Shown: positions 1-5,505 of the stretch, in pieces
Layout of the letters: each line of letters starts with the position of its first letter
Position numbering within the stretch: the first letter of the stretch is position 1
Assembly: GCA_030596585.1 (NCBI GenBank)
Contig: JAUVJM010000050.1
Span: 1 to 8,816, forward strand
Source: a bacterium
GTDB taxonomy: Bacteria; NPL-UPA2; JAUVJM01
Reading direction: 5' to 3'
Length of the DNA stretch: 8,816 nucleotides
Program-made: the position numbers and the translations under genes
The notes under the pieces: generated by a model
Seen by the model: only the letters and a program-made list of their open reading frames with translations
Told to the model about the DNA's origin: nothing
The model's database searches: none

Positions 1-34
1 AGCTTTTTCTGGGGGGACATCACAAAGAGGGTCT

Positions 35-1330
35 TTATCGGGATAGGCCCGGGGAAGGTGAAAACTTCTTCTGCACATAAGCTGTCTCGTCCTGCTTCGT
101 TTTGAGACAGCCATTCATCTTAGCGTAGAGAACTTTCTCAAGGATTTTGCTGAAATCGGGCCCCGGCTCAAACCCGAGACGCATAAGGTCCTCTCCTGTG
201 AGGTTCACCCTTACCCCACGCCAGTCTGAGAGATACTTAAGAACCAGTGCCTCTACGTTTCTGTTTTTCGCCATGGCAACAATTACAACAAGGACCTCTG
301 CCGGAATATTTTTGAGCGCACGATATACGACACTCGGAGTATGCTTTTTAAGGGAACTCAGCCTCCCGTATATTTTCCCCGCTTCAGCCAGAGACAAAAG
401 CGCTTCCTTTTCTTTCCTGCTCAGCATAAGCCTTCTCGAAAGCCTGTTCAGCTCTCCTTTCTTTAAACCCCGGAGAAGACCGAGAAAATAGATGAGCCAC
501 TTTTCAACTTTCCGGTGAAAACCTGATTCAACCACAAGTGCCGCCGCATCGATACGCCGCATCACTCCAATCTTCTCCGAATCAAGTTCGAGCCCCGTAT
601 GTATACAGCCAAGAACACCAAAACGCGCCATCTGCTTTATTGCTCCTACCGCATCCCTTTCCCCCAACAGCATACATATTTCGTTCCTGACCCTCCTGCC
701 GCTCAATCTGTCACAGGTTCTACGCTCAACCGCATCTTTCATCAAAGCACGGGTCCGGCGCTCGATTCTGAACCCGAATCTCTGACTGAATCTGACAGCA
801 CGAAAAATGCGTGTGGGGTCATCCTCAAAGCTCAAATCATGAAGAACCCGAATCACGCCCTGTCTCAAATCGGACTCCCCGCTGAACAGGTCAACCAACT
901 CTCCGAAGCGCCCCGGGTTCAGCCTCAGCGCAAGAGCATTGACGGTAAAATCACGTCGGAGAAGATCCGCTCGGATTGCACCCGACCTGACATCAGGAAG
1001 AGCCGCCGGGTGGTGATATCGTTCTTCCCTCGCACCCGCTACGTCAATGCGGTGTCCGGATTTCAGGAAAACCGTCGCTGTTCCGAACCGCTTATGTTTC
1101 ACAACCTTCCCCTGTCTCTTCTCAGCAAGACAGATTGCAAACGCAATGCCGTCCCCCTCAACCGTCAGATCTATGTCAAAGTTCTTAACTCCAAGCAAAA
1201 GGTCTCTCACGAACCCGCCAACGGCATATACCGCATGACCCTGGACATCCCCCAACTCACCCGCCAGTCGAAGAAGTCCGACAACGTCCCCGGAGAAAAA
1301 TGACTCTATTTTAGACGTAAGATTTCTCAT
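35..1330 (-). CDS. cca: CCA-adding / poly(A) polymerase family tRNA nucleotidyltransferase
   Basis: This 431-residue protein is a class II nucleotidyltransferase that adds or repairs the 3' CCA (or part of it) on tRNA in the cytoplasm, using CTP and ATP. The motifs appear in family order: GGFVRD at residues 38-43, the metal-binding DxD at D52/D54, RRDFTVNA at 125-132, and the base-selecting (E/D)DxxR motif as DDPTR at 170-174, followed by the RAVRFSQRFGF helix. The C-terminal part keeps the LTGEDLMRLGFEPGP block near residues 377-391, typical of the tail domain. No fused CBS or DHH domain is present, so this is the short form. The ATG is at 1328-1330 and only a weak GAG-like ribosome-binding site precedes it. 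The gene follows xer on the same strand, with a 186-bp inverted repeat between them. Sequence alone does not separate full CCA-adding from CC-adding, A-adding or poly(A) activity. The family call is firm; the exact specificity is inferred. Confidence 0.93.
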   Translation of the reverse strand: MRNLTSKIESFFSGDVVGLLRLAGELGDVQGHAVYAVGGFVRDLLLGVKNFDIDLTVEGDGIAFAICLAEKRQGKVVKHKRFGTATVFLKSGHRIDVAGAREERYHHPAALPDVRSGAIRADLLRRDFTVNALALRLNPGRFGELVDLFSGESDLRQGVIRVLHDLSFEDDPTRIFRAVRFSQRFGFRIERRTRALMKDAVERRTCDRLSGRRVRNEICMLLGERDAVGAIKQMARFGVLGCIHTGLELDSEKIGVMRRIDAAALVVESGFHRKVEKWLIYFLGLLRGLKKGELNRLSRRLMLSRKEKEALLSLAEAGKIYGRLSSLKKHTPSVVYRALKNIPAEVLVVIVAMAKNRNVEALVLKYLSDWRGVRVNLTGEDLMRLGFEPGPDFSKILEKVLYAKMNGCLKTKQDETAYVQKKFSPSPGLSR

Positions 1331-1357
1331 TCTCAGCTCAGGATTAAGAATTAAATA

Positions 1358-1544
1358 GCCAAACTTTTGTGTTTTTGAAAGCGACTTTCGTTATTTCAGG
1401 CAAAATCAAACTGAGTCGGGAATAAGCAGAAATTTTGTCTGACGACCCCGATATATATCGGGGGAGGAGTTTAATTTCTGCCCCGACGAAGTGCAGAGTT
1501 CGCCGTTAAGAAATAACGCGGAGCGAAAAAATGCAAAAGTTTGG
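1358..1544. mobile_element. 186-bp imperfect inverted repeat with flanking TAAATA (MITE-like)
   Basis: The two halves are imperfect mirror images about an 18-nt perfect palindrome, CCCCGATATATATCGGGG, at 1446-1463. Five matching blocks nest in order. CCAAACTTTTG at 1359-1369 pairs with 1534-1544, CGTTATTTC at 1389-1397 with 1510-1518, GTCGGG at 1415-1420 with 1482-1487, GCAGAAATT at 1426-1434 with 1473-1481, and the central palindrome with itself. TAAATA occurs directly on each side (1352-1357 and 1545-1550), as a target-site duplication would. It contains no convincing gene. It lies between the xer stop and the cca start, and transcribed RNA could fold into a long hairpin affecting cca expression. 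The pairing is seen directly; transposon origin is inferred. Confidence 0.75.
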
Positions 1545-1552
1545 TAAATATG

Positions 1553-2428
1553 TTACCCCCTTGGGTGATACTTCGCATGTATTTTCTTAAGCCGCGACCT
1601 ATCCACGTGAGTGTAAATCTGTGTCGTAGATATACTGGCATGACCCAGCATTTCCTGCACCGAACGCAAATCCGCTCCTCTCTCAAGAAGATGCGTTGCG
1701 AACGAATGCCGAAAAGTATGCGGCGTAACGCCCTTCCTGATTCCCGACTTGAGAGCATACTTCTTCACTATTTTCCACAATCCCTGGCGGGTGAAACCTC
1801 CGCCAAGTCTCGTTATGAAAAGATGCCCATCCCCGCCTTTTACATAGTGGGACCTGGCTTTCTCAAGATACAGCCTCACGCTCTCAACCGCATGACTTCC
1901 CACGGGGACTATTCGCTCTTTTGAGCCTTTCCCAAGACAACGGACATAACCGACCTCAAGGTTCAAGTCGCTCCACTTCAAAATGCCAAGCTCGGATATG
2001 CGCATACCCGTGGCATAGAGAAGTTCCAGAATAGCCTTATCCCTTATACCGGCTTTTTTTTTACCGTCAGGCTGTGCCAGAATTCTTGATACCTCCCTGA
2101 CAGTGAGAACGGAGGGAAGCTCATTCCACACCTTCGGCGTCCTCATGCCAACAGTCGGGTCTTTCTCCATCCTGCCTTCATTGAGGAGAAAACGGTGAAA
2201 TCCTTTGATTGCCGCAAGATGCCTGGCAACCGTCGTCGAAGAAAGACCTCTTTGTTTGAGGTTCAGAAGATGGTCTGCTACATCCTCCCTGCCGAGAGCG
2301 GACAGCTTTCTGCCGGAGAGAAACTTTATGTAGGCTTTCAGGTCATCTTTGTAGGATGCAACGGTATTCGGAGAAAACCCTCTTTCGAGAGACAAAAAAT
2401 CGAGAAAATCATCTACAGACTCTTTCAA
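1553..2428 (-). CDS. xerD: Tyrosine recombinase, XerC/XerD type
   Basis: This is a site-specific tyrosine recombinase of the family that resolves chromosome dimers at dif. I start it at the TTG at 2426-2428, giving 291 residues. A GAGGT ribosome-binding site (2434-2438) sits five bases upstream, and the resulting LKESVDDFLDFLSLERG matches normal Xer N-termini. The longer frame back to a GTG at 2536 would read through a repeat element. The N-terminal SAM-like core-binding domain spans about residues 1-90. The catalytic domain carries the complete set: R143 (GMRISEL), K167 (GKG), H237 and R240 (HTFRHSF), H263 (LGH) and the nucleophile Y272 (IYTHV). These spacings track E. coli XerD closely. The C-terminus ends in HPRG, like the XerD-type HPRA ending. 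XerC versus XerD is not certain, since a second recombinase or dif site is not visible. The gene is bracketed by two unrelated palindromic elements. Confidence 0.92.
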   Translation of the reverse strand: MKESVDDFLDFLSLERGFSPNTVASYKDDLKAYIKFLSGRKLSALGREDVADHLLNLKQRGLSSTTVARHLAAIKGFHRFLLNEGRMEKDPTVGMRTPKVWNELPSVLTVREVSRILAQPDGKKKAGIRDKAILELLYATGMRISELGILKWSDLNLEVGYVRCLGKGSKERIVPVGSHAVESVRLYLEKARSHYVKGGDGHLFITRLGGGFTRQGLWKIVKKYALKSGIRKGVTPHTFRHSFATHLLERGADLRSVQEMLGHASISTTQIYTHVDRSRLKKIHAKYHPRG

Positions 2429-2433
2429 ACCAG

Positions 2434-2438
2434 ACCTC
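2434..2438 (-). promoter_or_regulatory. Ribosome-binding site deciding the xer TTG start
   Basis: On the minus strand GAGGT lies five bases before the TTG at 2426-2428. No site of similar quality precedes the upstream ATG near 2479 or the GTG at 2536, both of which lie in the repeat element. Confidence 0.65.
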
Positions 2439-2473
2439 AGGAGTGTAAATACTAAGCAAAGAACGTTTCGGCC

Positions 2474-2564
2474 TGTCATTCTGAGCACATTCGTTTCACT
2501 CAGTATAAACTCCGCGAAGAATCTCAGATTCTTCACCCTCGCTGCGCTCGGGTTCAGAATGACA
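2474..2564. mobile_element. 91-bp palindromic repeat with 11-bp terminal inverted repeats
   Basis: The element begins TGTCATTCTGA (2474-2484) and ends with the exact reverse complement TCAGAATGACA (2554-2564). Inside is a perfect 9+1+9 palindrome at 2516-2534, centred on AAGAATCTCAGATTCTT. The TGTCATTCTGAG...GAAGAATCTC type is, from my knowledge, a widespread short interspersed repeat of many bacteria, too short to encode a transposase. It fills most of the gap between the DUF47 stop and the xer start, and read in frame it would add spurious residues to the Xer N-terminus. It may act as a hairpin terminator or attenuator. It also carries a -10-like TATACT (2502-2507, minus strand) without a matching -35. 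Confidence 0.82.
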
Positions 2565-2582
2565 CGGCGTTGACTCGAATAT

Positions 2583-3254
2583 TTATTCGGAGACCACTCT
2601 CTTCAAAGAATTTGCCACGTTCTCCATGTGGTCGGCAATCTCCACGGTGTACCTGCTCAAGTTCATAAGAAAGAAAATGTCAGCCGCGGATAATTTATCC
2701 CCCATGGCAAAAACCCCTCTCACAAAAGACAACTGTATCTGGTCAGTTTCCCATTCTCCTTTTTCCACGGCATCGAGCAAATCGAGAATCTCCTGCATCC
2801 GGTCAGCGAGAACTTCCTTCTCTTCATAACCTGTCGCCTGCTGAATGGCTTTATTAAGAACCTTCCCCACTTCCCAGACCTTATCACTCAGCGAAAGGAA
2901 ATGCCCGGCAAGTCGGTCAGGTATGTTCACCTGATGGAGAGTCATGAATTTCACAACGTCCTCACAGGCATCACTAATATCATCTTCCTTGTGTATGAGT
3001 CCAAGAATATCACCGCGGCTGGACGAAGCAAAAACGCTTCTCGAAAGACTTTTTCTGATACCCTCTTTTATTATGTCCGCTTCATGCTCCAGCTTTGAGA
3101 TTTTCCCCGACAGCTTCTCTACCGAAGCAAATTCCCCGTCAACGTACTTCCCTACCGCCTGATGAAACACTTCGAGGCAATCCCCGACTTTCGTCATATG
3201 CTCCCTTAACGGTCCCAGAATAGACCGCCCGAACAATCCACCAATCTTTCTCAT
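2583..3254 (-). CDS. DUF47 (TIGR00153) PhoU-like phosphate transport accessory protein
   Basis: This 223-residue, all-helical cytoplasmic protein has no signal peptide or membrane segment and resembles the DUF47/PhoU-related family. Supporting features are the FGRSILGPLREHM opening (residues 8-20), the KLEHEADIIKEGIRKSL helix (54-70), the RGDILGLIHKEDDISDACEDV segment (80-100) and the ADHMENVANSL ending (207-217). The acidic E/D-rich helices are the proposed metal-binding faces in PhoU folds. Family members usually sit next to a Pit-type phosphate permease and are thought to modulate it. Here no Pit gene is visible; the nearest transporter is a Na/Pi cotransporter two genes upstream, itself with a PhoU-like tail. 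The ATG at 3252-3254 follows a purine-rich GAGGGGG site about seven bases away. A 40-nt repeat shared with the PEPCK leader lies 26 nt upstream. The family call is strong; partnership with the Na/Pi protein is inferred. Confidence 0.9.
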   Translation of the reverse strand: MRKIGGLFGRSILGPLREHMTKVGDCLEVFHQAVGKYVDGEFASVEKLSGKISKLEHEADIIKEGIRKSLSRSVFASSSRGDILGLIHKEDDISDACEDVVKFMTLHQVNIPDRLAGHFLSLSDKVWEVGKVLNKAIQQATGYEEKEVLADRMQEILDLLDAVEKGEWETDQIQLSFVRGVFAMGDKLSAADIFFLMNLSRYTVEIADHMENVANSLKRVVSE

Positions 3255-3280
3255 CGTTTAACCCCCTCTAATCTTTTCCG

Positions 3281-3320
3281 GTAATGTCAAAAACCTCTTC
3301 TTTTTATGCCTGTCATTCCC
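3281..3320. repeat. 40-nt direct repeat, copy A (upstream of the DUF47 gene)
   Basis: This stretch matches 5362-5401 over 40 positions with two C/T differences (positions 15 and 29). On the minus strand it lies 26 nt before the DUF47 start, almost the same distance as copy B from the PEPCK start. It runs into a TGTCATTCC hairpin element, so it may be the conserved flank of a larger repeat family rather than a regulatory site. Confidence 0.85.
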
Positions 3321-3360
3321 GCCCCGTATCAAGTACGGGGTAAACTGCGGCGGGAATCCA
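3311..3360. repeat. TGTCATTCCCGC-type hairpin repeat
   Basis: The outer stem pairs ATTCCCGC (3315-3322) with GCGGGAAT (3350-3357). Nested inside, CCCCGTA (3322-3328) pairs with TACGGGG (3334-3340) around a five-base loop. The TGTCATTCCCGC...GCGGGAATCCA layout is a common bacterial intergenic repeat type. It sits in the leader of the DUF47 gene, downstream of the PEPCK gene, and could act as a terminator or mRNA-stabilising hairpin, although no T-tract follows it. Confidence 0.8.
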
Positions 3361-3409
3361 GAGCAACGTTAAGAAACTTTAAACAAGATGGTAAAATTTG
3401 CAATTACCC

Positions 3410-3415
3410 ATTATA
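3410..3415 (-). promoter_or_regulatory. Possible -10 box for the DUF47 gene
   Basis: A perfect TATAAT occurs on the minus strand in the AT-rich gap between PEPCK and DUF47. The -35 region at 17-nt spacing reads TTTTGG, a poor match, and there is no extended -10. If used, the transcript would carry a leader of about 150 nt containing the hairpin repeat and the 40-nt repeat. The rest of the 3255-3509 gap shows nothing else I can name. Confidence 0.3.
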
Positions 3416-3509
3416 TGCTGTTTTTCACTTCCCCAAAACACACAGGATCAAATAGTATTGACCGATTTACCACATTCTCGTTTTAATTAACGTTATAGCA
3501 GAAAGATTG

Positions 3510-5336
3510 TCACAGCAATTGCCTGATTCTTTCTTCCTGGGCTTTCAAAACCTCAAAAACAATCTCGGGAACATTCTCAACATCCCGGTAGATATTTCTT
3601 ATCCTGTCTATCTTTGCCAGATTCTCGGAGACTCTCAAGCCAAAACACCTGTTGTAATCTTCCTTCGAATAGTCCTTTGAAAGAACTTCCATGAAGAGAA
3701 TCTTCAAGTCATCATACTTCGGCAGAAAACCTATGGGGGTTTTCACTGTAGAGACTTTCCCGTTAACTCTAAGCTCCATCCATTTGAGCCATACCCGTTT
3801 ATCTTCTATCCCGGTCAAATATTCGCCGTCCTCGCCTCTCAGGAAGTAATTTACGCCAAAGATAACCGGCTCCTCGCGCAAGCCGCTTGCGAAATCAAGA
3901 TGGTTCCCGATATACTTCGCTATAGGGATGGAGAGAAAATCCAGATTTGCCATAAGATTGAATTTTCTTATCCCTGCCTCACCCAGGGTAGCCGCCGTCG
4001 TTTCCGACTCAAGGGAAGCCGCTATTGTTACAACCCCGTGCGCCCAATCAAAACTCTGAAACACCGGCGGCCAGGTATTCGAATCTCTCCCCCCGTAGAT
4101 TATGCCCTTGACTTCGACTCCGTTTGGATTCTCCAATTCTGCATCACGGTTTTTCAGGTTCTCAAGCCTAGTGGTATATCTCGCATTCGTATGGGAAAGA
4201 GGAATTCTCTCCCCCTTTTCGTCTTTCTTGCCGTTAACCCAGTTCCCCGAAAAATTCACACCGTCATCCGGCTCTTTCCTCCCATCCCCCTGCCAGCGCG
4301 GCATACCATCCTTGACCAGAACGTTGGAAAATATAACCTCGCCTTTGCCCGTCAGTGCATTCCATATCAGAGGGTCGCTCTTTTCTCCCACGTCTTTGAT
4401 TATTCCGAATATCCCCCGTTCCACGTTTACGGCACGGACCTTCCCTTCTCTCTTCCGGAGATAGGCAATATCATCCCCGACTATTTTCTCCCCTTCCACC
4501 ATACAGGTTGAAGTTTTCCCGCAAAAGCTGGGAAACGCGCCGAGGAAATAACTCTTTTCCCTATCACGGCCATGAACCCCCATAACAAACATATGTTCGG
4601 CAAGCCAGCCTTCCCCGCCCGCTTTTCTGATAGCCAGCCTCAGGGAGAGTTTCTTTAACCCAACGGTATTACCAGCATACTGGGTATTGACGCTGTAGAC
4701 CGTATCTTCAAGAAAGTCAACGTAAACCCTCCGTTCCCGGACATTTTTGCTGACCTTCCCATCCAACTCCCCGGCAGAGTGCACAAACTTGAAGAATTCT
4801 ATATCCGCCTGCTTCTTACTGAAAATACCATATGCCGGTCTGAAAAGAATACCCTCTGAGTGAGCGACATAACTCGAATCGGTCAACTGCACCGCATAAA
4901 TTGAGAATTCCGAATCAACCGGTCCGAGACACAAGAACAAGACAAACATCTCTTTACCCGCCATGATGTTCTTCAGTAAACCATTGATTTCTTCAAGGCC
5001 GTCTTTCTCCGGGATAGAATTAATTCCCTGCCCCAAACTCATGCCTGGCGCAATCAGAAATTTTGTATTCTCCTTATCCCTTGCCTGGTCGTGCATCCCG
5101 TCAAAGTGAACCGTGTGTCCTTCAGTCTGTAACTGCGCTTCCTCACCCGTCTCAATTGCTTTGTTCCTTATATACGCAGCGTCTTTTTCTGAATCCGTCC
5201 TAACAAAAATGGATTCAGGATTGCAAAGCTTCGCGTATCTGGCAACAAAATTGGAAAGTTTCTCATTGTTCAGACAAGCCAATCTCTCATAATGAGATGG
5301 TGAACACTTCTCTTTGAGTACGCTTGAATCCGTCAT
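3510..5336 (-). CDS. pckG: Phosphoenolpyruvate carboxykinase (GTP)
   Basis: The enzyme interconverts oxaloacetate plus GTP with phosphoenolpyruvate, GDP and CO2 in the cytoplasm. It serves gluconeogenesis or, in reverse, anaplerotic CO2 fixation. The 608-residue length fits the GTP-dependent family. Visible motifs are GHTVHFDG (73-80) with following QARDK, the KK pair at 228-229 and EGWLAEHM with H248 (manganese-ligand region), the P-loop GAFPSFCGKTS (266-276) with the family's reactive cysteine at C272 and K274-T275, VGDDIAYL (286-293) with metal-binding aspartate, GRDSNTWPPVFQSFDWAHGV (416-435), and FGVNYFLRG (493-501) of the nucleotide pocket. Wording such as VGDDIAYL and CGKTSTxM resembles archaeal-type members. 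The usual alanine before C272 is phenylalanine. The ATG at 5334-5336 has an excellent GGAGGAGG ribosome-binding site. It is a single gene between two phosphate-transport genes, each gap holding repeats. Confidence 0.96.
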   Translation of the reverse strand: MTDSSVLKEKCSPSHYERLACLNNEKLSNFVARYAKLCNPESIFVRTDSEKDAAYIRNKAIETGEEAQLQTEGHTVHFDGMHDQARDKENTKFLIAPGMSLGQGINSIPEKDGLEEINGLLKNIMAGKEMFVLFLCLGPVDSEFSIYAVQLTDSSYVAHSEGILFRPAYGIFSKKQADIEFFKFVHSAGELDGKVSKNVRERRVYVDFLEDTVYSVNTQYAGNTVGLKKLSLRLAIRKAGGEGWLAEHMFVMGVHGRDREKSYFLGAFPSFCGKTSTCMVEGEKIVGDDIAYLRKREGKVRAVNVERGIFGIIKDVGEKSDPLIWNALTGKGEVIFSNVLVKDGMPRWQGDGRKEPDDGVNFSGNWVNGKKDEKGERIPLSHTNARYTTRLENLKNRDAELENPNGVEVKGIIYGGRDSNTWPPVFQSFDWAHGVVTIAASLESETTAATLGEAGIRKFNLMANLDFLSIPIAKYIGNHLDFASGLREEPVIFGVNYFLRGEDGEYLTGIEDKRVWLKWMELRVNGKVSTVKTPIGFLPKYDDLKILFMEVLSKDYSKEDYNRCFGLRVSENLAKIDRIRNIYRDVENVPEIVFEVLKAQEERIRQLL

Positions 5337-5339
5337 TTT

Positions 5340-5347
5340 CCTCCTCC
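5340..5347 (-). promoter_or_regulatory. Strong ribosome-binding site of the PEPCK gene
   Basis: The minus strand reads GGAGGAGG followed by AAA and the ATG at 5334-5336. It is the best Shine-Dalgarno match in the window, suggesting efficient translation, and it fixes the start. Confidence 0.85.
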
Positions 5348-5361
5348 AGTCTATGTTGTGA

Positions 5362-5401
5362 GTAATGTCAAAAACTTCTTCTTTTTATGTCTGTCATTCC
5401 C
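5362..5401. repeat. 40-nt direct repeat, copy B (upstream of the PEPCK gene)
   Basis: This is the partner of 3281-3320, with 38 of 40 positions identical. It starts 25 nt before the PEPCK start on the minus strand and contains TTGACA there (5366-5371). No -10 sequence fits at the proper distance, where the Shine-Dalgarno lies, so it is not a classical -35 box for this gene. Confidence 0.85.
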
Positions 5402-5410
5402 TCGCCCTTT

Positions 5411-5485
5411 TGTCATTCCCGCGCAGGCGGGAATCCAGACTATAACTACGAATTCTGGATTGCCCGGTCAAGCCGGGCAATGACA
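5411..5485. repeat. 75-nt double-hairpin inverted repeat
   Basis: Two hairpins are framed by an outer inverted repeat. TGTCATT (5411-5417) matches AATGACA (5479-5485), and AATCCAGA (5432-5439) pairs with TCTGGATT (5454-5461). The left arm contains ATTCCCGC/GCGGGAAT (5415-5422 and 5427-5434, four-base loop). The right arm contains ATTGCCCGG/CCGGGCAAT (5459-5467 and 5473-5481, five-base loop). It occupies the gap between the Na/Pi transporter stop and the PEPCK leader, where it may terminate or protect transcripts. This is a known kind of short interspersed bacterial repeat; mobility is not shown. Confidence 0.85.
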
Positions 5486-5505
5486 GGAATTTATGAAACA
5501 GTGCG

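Noticed and set aside
81..111. 8-bp inverted repeat GCTGTCTC/GAGACAGC near the cca 3' end
   Set aside because: It lies inside coding sequence that matches the family tail (CLKTKQDE), has no T-tract and is probably incidental.
599..1303. Plus-strand open frame of 234 codons opposite cca
   Set aside because: It is a shadow of the cca coding frame with low-complexity, family-less translation and no ribosome-binding site. The same holds for the other plus-strand frames, including 7518-8684.
1566..1590. dif-like wording (ACTTCGCATGTATT) at the end of xer
   Set aside because: It encodes the conserved KKIHAKYHPRG C-terminus and lacks a proper second half-site.
2429..2536. Longer Xer frame starting at the GTG at 2536
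   Set aside because: The extra residues come from the TGTCATTCTGA repeat, and the TTG at 2428 has a proper ribosome-binding site and family-like N-terminus.
5366..5371. TTGACA as a -35 box for the PEPCK gene
   Set aside because: At 16-18 nt downstream the sequence is the Shine-Dalgarno region (TGGAGG), with no -10 match; the DUF47 copy has the same problem.
5440..5474. TTGACC and TATAGT inside the double-hairpin repeat as a PEPCK promoter
   Set aside because: The spacing is about 21 nt, too long for a standard sigma-70-type promoter.
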